In this document: positions 1 through 6,485 of the stretch, in pieces
Position numbering within the stretch: the first letter of the stretch is position 1
How the letters are laid out: each line of letters begins with the position of its first letter
Assembly (NCBI GenBank): GCA_002686195.1
Contig: NZAS01000212.1
Span: forward strand, 1-32,833
Reading direction: 5' to 3'
DNA from: Candidatus Pacearchaeota archaeon
GTDB lineage: Archaea; Nanoarchaeota; Nanoarchaeia; Pacearchaeales; GW2011-AR1
DNA: 32,833 nt
Position numbers and translations under genes: made by a program
Notes under the pieces: generated by a model
The model's input: only the letters and a program-made list of their open reading frames with translations
The model's database searches: none
What the model was told of the DNA's origin: nothing

Positions 1-1
1 G

Positions 2-97
2 AGTTTTGTTTCATTATGTAGGTGGGAGAATACTGGAGGAGGATATGCGAAATGTGAGTTAGGGAAGATTTATGTTTCTGCGGAGGACATAGAATGA
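2..97 (+). CDS. C-terminal end of an unidentified surface-type protein (partial)
   Basis: The reading frame entering the window stays open for 31 codons and stops at 95-97. The visible tail has two cysteines about a dozen residues apart and an acidic end (SAEDIE). Its stop overlaps the next start as ATGA, so the two genes are probably translated in a coupled way. The neighbour has a pilin-like N-terminus and the Cys spacing resembles secreted DPANN proteins, so this is probably the end of another member of the same surface operon. Too little is present for a family call. Confidence 0.55.
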   Translation, partial: SFVSLCRWENTGGGYAKCELGKIYVSAEDIE

Positions 98-606
98 TGA
101 GAAAAAGAGGACAGGAAGAAATGGTGGGATTTGTGATGGTTGTTATAGTGATGGCGATTGTATTTCTTGTTTTTATTGGTATTATGATTAGGCAGCCTGC
201 GGACAATGTTGGGGGGGAAAGTACTGATATTTATCAGTTTTTAGAGTCTTCAATGCAGACAACGAGTGATTGTGCATTAAGTTATGAGCCTAACTTTTTG
301 GAAGTTGGGGAACTTTTGAAAGAATGTTATGAAGGGGGATCAAGGTGTGTGTCAGAGGAAACTCCATGTGATGTCTTAGGATCTACTATGGATGAGATCT
401 TGGAAGTTGGATATTTAGTAGGACCTGAAAGGCCTTTTAAAGGGTATGAGTTTAAGGCTGTTTATAGCAGAAATGTGACGGATGATGTTAGAGAAGTGAT
501 TGTTGAGAAGGGTGAGGGAGAATGCCTTGGAACATTTAGAAGCGCTGAGTATTTAATTTCTAGTTATCCTGGAACGATCGTGAGTTCGTTTAAATTGTGT
601 TCATAA
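94..606 (+). CDS. Pilin-like membrane-anchored surface protein with class III-type N-terminus
   Basis: A 170-residue protein. The N-terminus is basic (MMRKRGQEEM) and runs straight into one hydrophobic helix (about residues 11-31) that begins with GFVMVV. This is the layout of archaeal prepilins with class III signal peptides, where a prepilin peptidase cuts just before the hydrophobic stretch. The rest is an extracellular domain with six or so cysteines (C60, C77, C85, C92 region, C143, C169), so disulfides are likely. The start overlaps the preceding stop (ATGA). The end overlaps the converging regulator gene by a few bases. Exact family not recognised; a type IV pilus-like filament subunit or pseudopilin is inferred from the N-terminus only. 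Confidence 0.7.
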   Translation: MMRKRGQEEMVGFVMVVIVMAIVFLVFIGIMIRQPADNVGGESTDIYQFLESSMQTTSDCALSYEPNFLEVGELLKECYEGGSRCVSEETPCDVLGSTMDEILEVGYLVGPERPFKGYEFKAVYSRNVTDDVREVIVEKGEGECLGTFRSAEYLISSYPGTIVSSFKLCS

Positions 607-960
607 TCTAAAATTTACGTGTAAAGAATCTACAGAGAGAATTGGTTTTAGGCGTTTTCTTTTACCTGTAGATTCTGAAATCATGTCTATTAAACCGAAT
701 CTTTGTAAAAGCTTTATGTCTTCACTCACAGATTTGAAATCTCTCTTAAGAATTTTTGCTAGTTGATAGAGGGAATTTGGTTTTTTTGTTTTTATTGTGT
801 GGAGGAGGCGGGCTTTTTCATTGCTTAATAGTTTTCTTAAAGCAGATAAGGCATCAAAGTCAAATTCTTCTTCTGAGCCTGCTAGTTTTTTTCTTAAAGT
901 ACTGAAAGCCCCACTTTTCTCGACGAGAACTATCTCTCTTGTCTTTGATTTTTCGGCCAT
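601..960 (-). CDS. Winged-helix transcriptional regulator (HVO_A0114-like)
   Basis: 119 residues from the Met at 960. An upstream Met at 978 would add six hydrophobic residues and lies inside the probable promoter, so MAEKSKT is preferred. Residues about 40-110 form a DNA-binding domain: an ALRKLL helix, the turn KPNSLYQLAKIL, then a recognition helix (FKSVSEDIKLLQRFGLI) and a basic wing (GKRKRLKP). This matches small archaeal winged-helix proteins of the HVO_A0114/MarR-like type. It converges on and overlaps the pilin-like gene. The 10-bp inverted repeat at 977-1009 sits on its promoter, so it may repress itself. Its targets could include the S-layer gene on the far side of the same intergenic region. 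Specific target is inference. Confidence 0.7.
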   Translation of the reverse strand: MAEKSKTREIVLVEKSGAFSTLRKKLAGSEEEFDFDALSALRKLLSNEKARLLHTIKTKKPNSLYQLAKILKRDFKSVSEDIKLLQRFGLIDMISESTGKRKRLKPILSVDSLHVNFRL

Positions 961-976
961 TTTTATTATATAGAGC

Positions 977-1009
977 ATAAAATCATTTTTTATGATGCTA
1001 TGATTTTAT
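977..1009. promoter_or_regulatory. 10-bp inverted repeat in the regulator promoter
   Basis: ATAAAATCAT at 977-986 is repeated in inverted form as ATGATTTTAT at 1000-1009. It lies about 20-50 nt upstream of the winged-helix start at 960, where the minus-strand TATA box and transcription start should be. It is a plausible autoregulatory operator, although A/T-rich repeats can also arise by chance. Confidence 0.45.
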
Positions 1010-1030
1010 CTCTAATCACAAAACTCAAAA

Positions 1031-1130
1031 ACCATACAAGAGTTTCGTGATATATGGTATTCTCTACCATATAAATATCTTTTGGTTTTTTGATTAAAGA
1101 TATATGTGGTTAAAAATGCCATACATATTT
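1031..1130. promoter_or_regulatory. Cluster of CCATA/TATGG operator-like repeats
   Basis: A perfect 9-bp inverted repeat, TATATGGTA (1051-1059) and TACCATATA (1065-1073), has a 5-nt centre. Related half-sites lie around it: ACCATAC near 1031, TATATGTGGT at 1101-1110 and GCCATACATA at 1119-1128. The cluster is in the middle of the 450-bp gap between the regulator and the S-layer gene and is not explained by any ORF. It could bind a dimeric regulator controlling either gene. Confidence 0.45.
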
Positions 1131-1263
1131 ATTTTGGGCTATGGGAGGCTTTAATAGAGTTCCTCTAGGGAAGGTTAAATTGATAAGTAGTAACATAAGA
1201 TTTATAAACTAAAACAAGGAGATAACAGGGTTTTAGAGGTGATATTAGAAAAATAGGGGAAAG

Positions 1264-1400
1264 CTTTTTAAAGGAATTAAGATTTTTCGAAAGTATTCCT
1301 TGAGTATTGGATTAAATACTCATAGCGGATTGTTTCTAGAACAATCTCCTCTAAGGGGGGCTCCGCGGAGCTGCTAAGGTATAAAAAATGATAAGGAGGT
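1264..1400 (+). promoter_or_regulatory. S-layer gene promoter and structured 5' leader with SD
   Basis: A TATA-like CTTTTTAAAGG lies at 1264-1274, which predicts a start of transcription near 1298. The leader then carries three hairpins in a row: GAGTATT/AATACTC (1302-1321), GATTGTT/AACAATC (1328-1346) and the GC-rich palindrome GCTCCGCGGAGC (1360-1371). A full SD (AAGGAGGT, 1393-1400) lies 9 nt before the ATG. Most genes here look leaderless, so this long structured leader is exceptional. It fits a need for mRNA stability and high translation of an abundant protein. Confidence 0.6.
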
Positions 1401-1409
1401 TTAAAAAAT

Positions 1410-3878
1410 ATGTTTAATTTTAAAAAACTTGGATCTGTTTTAGCGAGCGCAGCTATGATTGGTTCTACTGCAGGACTTGCTGCAGCGGCAAATTATCCAG
1501 CACCATTCGTATCCGGAGGGGCTGCTGACATTGCTGTTGTGTATGGTTCAACTGCAGCGGCTACTGACTTAGTGGCTGTAGCGGATATAACTGCAAACTT
1601 GCAAGCTAAATTAGCGGCACAGACAGCTACAGGAGGTACCACATCAGGTACATCTGTTAGTGGAGGAGATTTTGTTAAGCTTTCAAAGACAAGCGATAAC
1701 ATAAATCTTGGAAATGAAGTTGCTAGTGTATTCGGAACAAGCATCGATGATGATGACTTGCCAAACTTGCTTGCAGATGCTGTCTATAGAAACGATGAGA
1801 ACACAGAGTTTGATTATGAGCAAAAGATAACTTTGCCACCAAACTTTGTTTTGAGTCATTTCACAGATAACAACTTTAACAACGAGGAACCAACAGTTGG
1901 TATTAACATTAGTTCAAGTACTAACGTGTTCTTATATACACTTAACTTCATTAATAATGCTGAATCCGATGTAGTCAGTGGAGATTTGGCTGATATTGAA
2001 ACTACAGATATAACTATGCTTGGAAGAAATTACTTTATCTTTGATGTAGATAACTCTACCTCTAAGATTACTCTTCTTGATTCTGCAAATAGTGGAATTG
2101 TTACGCAGGGTGAGACCATTACTATAGACACTGAAGAAGGATTAGAATATGATGTTTCCATTTCATTCATAAGTGGCACTGCGGTGAAACTTGTGGTAAA
2201 TGGAGAAACAACAAACTCACTTGTTAAGGGAGCAACTTACAGACTGACTGACGATAGCTATGTTGGTATAAAAGAAATCAATAAGCTTGAAGTTTCAGGT
2301 GAAGTTGGTACAGTTGAATTTAGTATTGGATCTGGTAAACTAGAGCTTCCAAATGGTAATAACATTGAACTTAATGATGATGCCGTTCAAGAAATAACTT
2401 CTTATATAAGAAGAGGAAGTACAAGCGGTGGTAAAGAAACCATTGACAAGATTGAATTGAACTGGACGACGGACAGTGATTCATTCATTGCCCCTCTTAC
2501 TGACGATGGTCTTGGAGAGCTTTTGATGCCTGGTTTTGAAGTTGTTAAATTCAGTATGGGTGAGTTTTACACGCCTGCAGCTGAAGTTGTGACTGTAAAA
2601 CCTGATGGAACTACTTCAATAGATCTTACTCTTACATTGAAAGATGGAGAAGTTACTGTCCCTATAATATACTCTGACTCGAATGGATACTTTGTTGGAA
2701 TTGGTGAAGACGCAAATGACTTATTGGTTACAAGTGGTCTTCGTACAAGCGTTGTCTTTAACGAAACAAAGGGTGACGAATGGCTTGTCGCGTCTTGGAA
2801 CAGTACGAGTGAAGCTGAAGGATATCTTCTTGATTTCACAAGTTGGAAGAAGGAAAGTGGAATTAACAAGACAACTGTGAGAAAGCTCACACCAGGAACT
2901 CCACAGTGGGTAAATGTGTGTGCTGATAGAATACCAGGTGACACTTGTGATATTGGAAGTCTTACATTGACAATTAATAATGTTAGATACCAAGGTAATG
3001 AAAAGTCTGTTAATGTTAGTAGTACTCAGACAGGGGCTTCATTCAATAAGTTATATACTGCTGAAGGATTGAGAGTTAACTTACCATACCTTGCTGCGGC
3101 TAACACTACGGCACATGGTGCAATTAACTTTACCATGGGAGCTAATGGACATGCATACAATGTTAGTAACTTGCATCACAACAACCAAAGTTGGGGACTT
3201 TATTTTGTAGAAGAGAATAAAGATGACAGCATAGATGCTGGAAATGTTTTCAACATTACCCTTAACGACAACTCTGATAAAGAAATTCAGGTTAACTCTA
3301 TTGACACTCGGTCAAAGAATGAGAAAGAGGTTGAAGATAACAACAACTTGGTTAGTAGAGTGAAGGGAGATCTTGCTACAAAAGTTAGAAGAATTGGAGC
3401 TTCAAGTGACCAAAGGTGGGCTGAAGTTACTTATTCTGGAAGTGAATCTTACGGAGACATTTTCTTGACTGTTGAAGGTGCTACACTTACTGATACTGAT
3501 GGTAGTGATGGTACTGTAACAGAACTTGGAAGTGTTGCTGTATCTGATGGTGAAGTTGATTCAGTATCTGGTAAGAACTTGGTTGTTGTAGGTGGAAGTT
3601 GTGTAAATAGTGTTGCTGCTGATTTAGTTGGCGGTGATTACTGTGGAGAAGGCTGGGAAACTGCAACAGGTGTTGGATCTGGTTCATTCCTTATCGAGAC
3701 ATTCGAGAGGACTGGCGGAAAGGTTGCAACTCTTGTAGCTGGTTATAATGCTGGTGATACAACAAATGCTGCAAAGGCGTTAACTACACAGACCATTGAT
3801 ACAGCTGCTGGTACTAAGTACACAGGTAGTACATCAACAAGTGTTACACTAGAGGGTTCAGCTGCTGCGGCTGCTTAA
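1410..3878 (+). CDS. S-layer protein
   Basis: 822 residues. Residues 1-27 are a classical secretion signal (basic MFNFKKL, Ala/Gly-rich core) with cleavage after AAAA, giving a mature N-terminus NYPAPFVSGG. The segment after it (PAPFV, then ADIAVVYGSTAAATDLVAVA) is the hallmark of the archaeal S-layer N-terminal domain seen in methanogens and DPANN archaea. The rest is Asn/Thr/Ser/Asp-rich beta-sheet sequence with several N-x-S/T sequons, ending in a short Ala run. It has the strongest SD in the window and a long T-rich terminator, as expected for the most abundant cell-surface protein. It forms the outer paracrystalline coat. No C-terminal membrane helix is visible, so anchoring must be by the protein domains themselves. 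Confidence 0.88.
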   Translation: MFNFKKLGSVLASAAMIGSTAGLAAAANYPAPFVSGGAADIAVVYGSTAAATDLVAVADITANLQAKLAAQTATGGTTSGTSVSGGDFVKLSKTSDNINLGNEVASVFGTSIDDDDLPNLLADAVYRNDENTEFDYEQKITLPPNFVLSHFTDNNFNNEEPTVGINISSSTNVFLYTLNFINNAESDVVSGDLADIETTDITMLGRNYFIFDVDNSTSKITLLDSANSGIVTQGETITIDTEEGLEYDVSISFISGTAVKLVVNGETTNSLVKGATYRLTDDSYVGIKEINKLEVSGEVGTVEFSIGSGKLELPNGNNIELNDDAVQEITSYIRRGSTSGGKETIDKIELNWTTDSDSFIAPLTDDGLGELLMPGFEVVKFSMGEFYTPAAEVVTVKPDGTTSIDLTLTLKDGEVTVPIIYSDSNGYFVGIGEDANDLLVTSGLRTSVVFNETKGDEWLVASWNSTSEAEGYLLDFTSWKKESGINKTTVRKLTPGTPQWVNVCADRIPGDTCDIGSLTLTINNVRYQGNEKSVNVSSTQTGASFNKLYTAEGLRVNLPYLAAANTTAHGAINFTMGANGHAYNVSNLHHNNQSWGLYFVEENKDDSIDAGNVFNITLNDNSDKEIQVNSIDTRSKNEKEVEDNNNLVSRVKGDLATKVRRIGASSDQRWAEVTYSGSESYGDIFLTVEGATLTDTDGSDGTVTELGSVAVSDGEVDSVSGKNLVVVGGSCVNSVAADLVGGDYCGEGWETATGVGSGSFLIETFERTGGKVATLVAGYNAGDTTNAAKALTTQTIDTAAGTKYTGSTSTSVTLEGSAAAAA

Positions 3879-3887
3879 ACTTAAAAA

Positions 3888-3915
3888 TTTTTCTTTTTTT
3901 CTTTTTCTTTTTTTT
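3888..3915 (+). terminator. T-rich archaeal terminator after the S-layer gene
   Basis: Two long pyrimidine blocks that are almost all T, interrupted by single C residues, start about ten bases after the S-layer stop. Poly-T tracts without a needed hairpin are the usual archaeal intrinsic termination signal. The next gene has its own TATA box at about 3943-3953. Confidence 0.7.
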
Positions 3916-3973
3916 ACCGGTTAGTTTCGAATGTGAGAAATAGATTTTTAAAGGGAGGTTTATTAAGAAAAGA

Positions 3974-4534
3974 ATGAGAAGGTTGGGAAGTGAAGCTGAG
4001 ATTGAAAGAAGACGGAAGAGAAATGTTTTAGCTGTTAGTTTGGTTATGCTGTTTCTTTTAGTTATGAGCAGTGTTGGTTTTGCGTTTCTTTCCGGGCCTG
4101 GACAGGATGGAACTAATGCAGATGCTGTGGGAAATGCAGATGGGATCTATAATGTAGGGAATAAGTGGGCTTTAGATGTTGGTGAAAACCAAAGAGTTTA
4201 CTTTCTGAACAGTCCTGAAGAAGTATTAGACATAGAAACAGAGAGCTATTTTACTTTACAGGATTACCATGGGCAAGATGTTTATATTGTTTCTGAAAAT
4301 TCAGAAGCTACTCAGGAGATTGCAGGAGTTTTAGGTCTTTATGTGACGAGGATGCAGGAAGCTTGTTATGGGACTTGTGAAGCAGACTTGCCTGAGAAAA
4401 CTTGTGATGATAACTTGATTATATTTAATGAGGCTGAGGAGGATATGATTTATCAAGAAGATAACTGTGTGTTTATAGATGGTGATTTGAAAGCGGTTGA
4501 TGCTTTTCTTTATAAGATATTGGGTGTGATTTAA
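3974..4534 (+). CDS. Membrane-anchored protein of unknown function, related to the next gene
   Basis: 186 residues. A highly basic N-terminus (RRLGSEAEIERRRKRN) precedes one hydrophobic helix (about residues 18-39), so the protein is probably a type II anchored protein with an external domain. The domain has cysteines near C-terminal positions (ACYGTC, KTC, DNC). The last 50 residues align by eye with the C-terminus of the downstream gene: a C-x-DN start, an acidic loop, then DNC/GNC followed by a helix. A TATA box (about 3943-3953) lies 25 nt before the ATG, suggesting a leaderless message. No family recognised. Position next to the S-layer gene suggests an envelope role, which is inference. 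Confidence 0.7.
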   Translation: MRRLGSEAEIERRRKRNVLAVSLVMLFLLVMSSVGFAFLSGPGQDGTNADAVGNADGIYNVGNKWALDVGENQRVYFLNSPEEVLDIETESYFTLQDYHGQDVYIVSENSEATQEIAGVLGLYVTRMQEACYGTCEADLPEKTCDDNLIIFNEAEEDMIYQEDNCVFIDGDLKAVDAFLYKILGVI

Positions 4535-4585
4535 TAGTATATGGAGTACAGTAAAGTTTAAAACCTTGATTTAGTAGAATAATGG

Positions 4586-5293
4586 ATGGTGAAAAAGGAA
4601 GTTTCTGAAAGGGAGGAAAAAATTGAAGAGAAGGAATCTAAAAAGAAAGTGTCCTTGAAGAAGAATAAAGAGTTGTACTTTATTTTTGGGGTTCTGATTG
4701 GTTTAATTGTTTTGTTCTTGGCGACGTCTGCGATTTTTAATAGTCTGAATAGTTTTGAATACGAAGGTTTGACATTTACCAAAGAAAAATTTGGAGAGAT
4801 ACCTGTTTATCATCACTATTATTACATTCAGAAAATTACTGGTGGAGTTGTGAACGTTGTAAGTGATGAGATTATAAAGTATAATCTTTTCTTGAGATAC
4901 GACCCTAGAAAAAATGATGTGCCTATTGAAGGCAGTGAGATTGAATTTGGCTCTTATGAAGATATAATTTATGTTAGTGTTGATGGTTTTGGATTGGAAC
5001 AGTGTGAGCAGAGCAGTATAGCTGTTTCTAGTTTGTCCAGCTTTTTGACTAACAACTTGCTTAGTGTAAAGGGCGCTACTCCTAGACAAATATTTGCTGA
5101 AGTGAACGAGATACCTTATGTTACTTGCGAGACTCATCCAGACAATGTAGTGATACAGGTTCAAGAAGGTGACGAAACTAAAGTTTTTAGCGACGGAAAT
5201 TGCCATATTATTGAAGCTGCGAATTGTGAGGTATTGCAAGCTGTTGAAAAGTTTGAAGTTAAAGCAGTAGTTGATGCTAAAAGAAGGGGATAA
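4586..5293 (+). CDS. Membrane-anchored protein of unknown function, probable paralogue of the upstream gene
   Basis: 235 residues. The first 30 residues are Lys/Glu-rich, followed by one membrane helix (about 31-52, FIFGVLIGLIVLFLA) and a roughly 180-residue outer domain. Conserved features shared with the gene before it are a C-ending 'VTC' followed by DNVVIQV, then DGNCHIIEA and a helix. The ATG at 4586 is chosen over the out-of-frame ATG at 4582. The TATA-like AAGTTTAAAACC at about 4554-4565 fits a leaderless start. It converges with DedA with only 2 bp between stop codons. Function unknown; a surface or S-layer-associated role is inferred from topology and location. Confidence 0.7.
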   Translation: MVKKEVSEREEKIEEKESKKKVSLKKNKELYFIFGVLIGLIVLFLATSAIFNSLNSFEYEGLTFTKEKFGEIPVYHHYYYIQKITGGVVNVVSDEIIKYNLFLRYDPRKNDVPIEGSEIEFGSYEDIIYVSVDGFGLEQCEQSSIAVSSLSSFLTNNLLSVKGATPRQIFAEVNEIPYVTCETHPDNVVIQVQEGDETKVFSDGNCHIIEAANCEVLQAVEKFEVKAVVDAKRRG

Positions 5294-5295
5294 TG

Positions 5296-5925
5296 TTAAT
5301 TGGATTTTTTCTTTTTAAGAATTATTAGATAGATTAGAATTATTAGAAGGACTAGGAAGAAGATTATCAGAGATATTAGATTGAAGTTTTGTTCTATTAT
5401 TTGAAGGTTATTCCCAAATAAGAAGCCGAGGTAGATCAGAATGGCTGACCAGATTGAAGCCCCAAGGGCTGTAAAAATTGAAAACTTGAAGAGATTCATT
5501 TTGGCAAAGCCTGCTGGGATTGAGATTAGTTGTCTTATTCCTGGGATAAGACGGCCAACGAAAGTTGTGACTTCTCCATGTTTGTTGAAGAAGGAATCCA
5601 CAGAATCCATTTTTTCGTCATCTAAGAAAAGGAATTTGCCGTATTTTGATATTAGTTTGTTGACTGTTCTTCTTCCAAGATAGAAAGCTAGAGCATAGTT
5701 TATTAGGGCCCCTACTAAACTTCCTAAAGTTGCGGCTACCAGTATGAGAAAGAAGGACAACTTGCCTTGTTGAACTAAGAATCCTTGAGGGATTAATAAG
5801 AGCTCGCTTGGCCAGGGTATAAAAGAAGATTCTATTACCATCCATATGAAAGTGCCTATATAACCAATTGCTAGGGAAAATTGTAATAATGTGTCAATTG
5901 CTTGGGAGAGAAATTCTGGAATCAT
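5296..5925 (-). CDS. DedA/SNARE-associated family membrane protein
   Basis: 209 residues with about five or six hydrophobic segments. Signature positions of DedA are present: an acidic residue in the first re-entrant segment (IESSFIPWPSE, E32) and the FVGRLIPGIRQ motif (R125, P128, R131) followed by SIPAG. The family acts in membrane lipid homeostasis, with proposed polyprenyl-phosphate or phospholipid flipping. The start overlaps the stop of the upstream sortase-like gene (ATGA), so the two are probably co-expressed. A link between lipid-carrier recycling and surface protein processing is plausible but inferred. The C-terminus is a long hydrophobic helix ending in KKKK. Confidence 0.88.
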   Translation of the reverse strand: MIPEFLSQAIDTLLQFSLAIGYIGTFIWMVIESSFIPWPSELLLIPQGFLVQQGKLSFFLILVAATLGSLVGALINYALAFYLGRRTVNKLISKYGKFLFLDDEKMDSVDSFFNKHGEVTTFVGRLIPGIRQLISIPAGFAKMNLFKFSIFTALGASIWSAILIYLGFLFGNNLQIIEQNFNLISLIIFFLVLLIILIYLIILKKKKSN

Positions 5926-6437
5926 TTTGATTTTTTATAGAGTTCTTTGAAGTCAGAGTAAATGGGGATTGCTTTGATTTTAAAGATATGTATATTTATG
6001 AACCAGAGGATTACAACTAGGACTGTGCTTCCGATGTACCAGACGAATTCATGGGCTAAGTCAAAGTACTGGAAGCCAGACAAGGCTAAGATTGCGAAGA
6101 AGAATATTCTCAAGATGTTTAGAATTAAGAAGGATAATAGGAGGAATATGAGGCTGTTTATACGCGTTTTAAGAGGCATGGGTGTCGTTAAATTTAGGAT
6201 TAAGAGTAAGTAATAGGCTGCGCCTGCGATGCAAGCTGGGATTAAATGGATTAGGATTTGGTTGAAAGAGATGACTGTCGGAGCTACTAAATCTGCGTTG
6301 TAGAAGAATTTTAGGAGCCAGAAAACAGGGTAGACTGTTAAAGGTGTGAAGATAAAATAAAGAAGAAAGAGATTTGGAATTGCTATTAAAAGCAAAATTA
6401 AATATCTAAAAACCAAAGTCTTTAAGTTAAAATTCAT
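5922..6437 (-). CDS. Archaeosortase/exosortase-family transpeptidase-like protein
   Basis: 171 residues, at least four membrane helices. The three catalytic positions known for exosortases and archaeosortases can be placed: Cys69 in IPACIAGA, Arg110 in LNILRI, and His129 in LAHEFVW followed by a Gly a few residues later. The family cleaves the C-terminal tripartite signal of secreted proteins and attaches the product to a lipid. The Cys motif differs from the usual E-C-S/T-G (here A-C-I-A-G), consistent with a lineage-specific, possibly pacearchaeal, subfamily. Its own TATA (about 6456-6467) lies 25 nt upstream. It sits between its probable substrate gene and dedA. Confidence 0.75.
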   Translation of the reverse strand: MNFNLKTLVFRYLILLLIAIPNLFLLYFIFTPLTVYPVFWLLKFFYNADLVAPTVISFNQILIHLIPACIAGAAYYLLLILNLTTPMPLKTRINSLIFLLLSFLILNILRIFFFAILALSGFQYFDLAHEFVWYIGSTVLVVILWFINIHIFKIKAIPIYSDFKELYKKSK

Positions 6438-6485
6438 AAGTAAAGAAAGCCAAAGGGTTTAATAAGATTAGCGGTGCGCTAGGGA

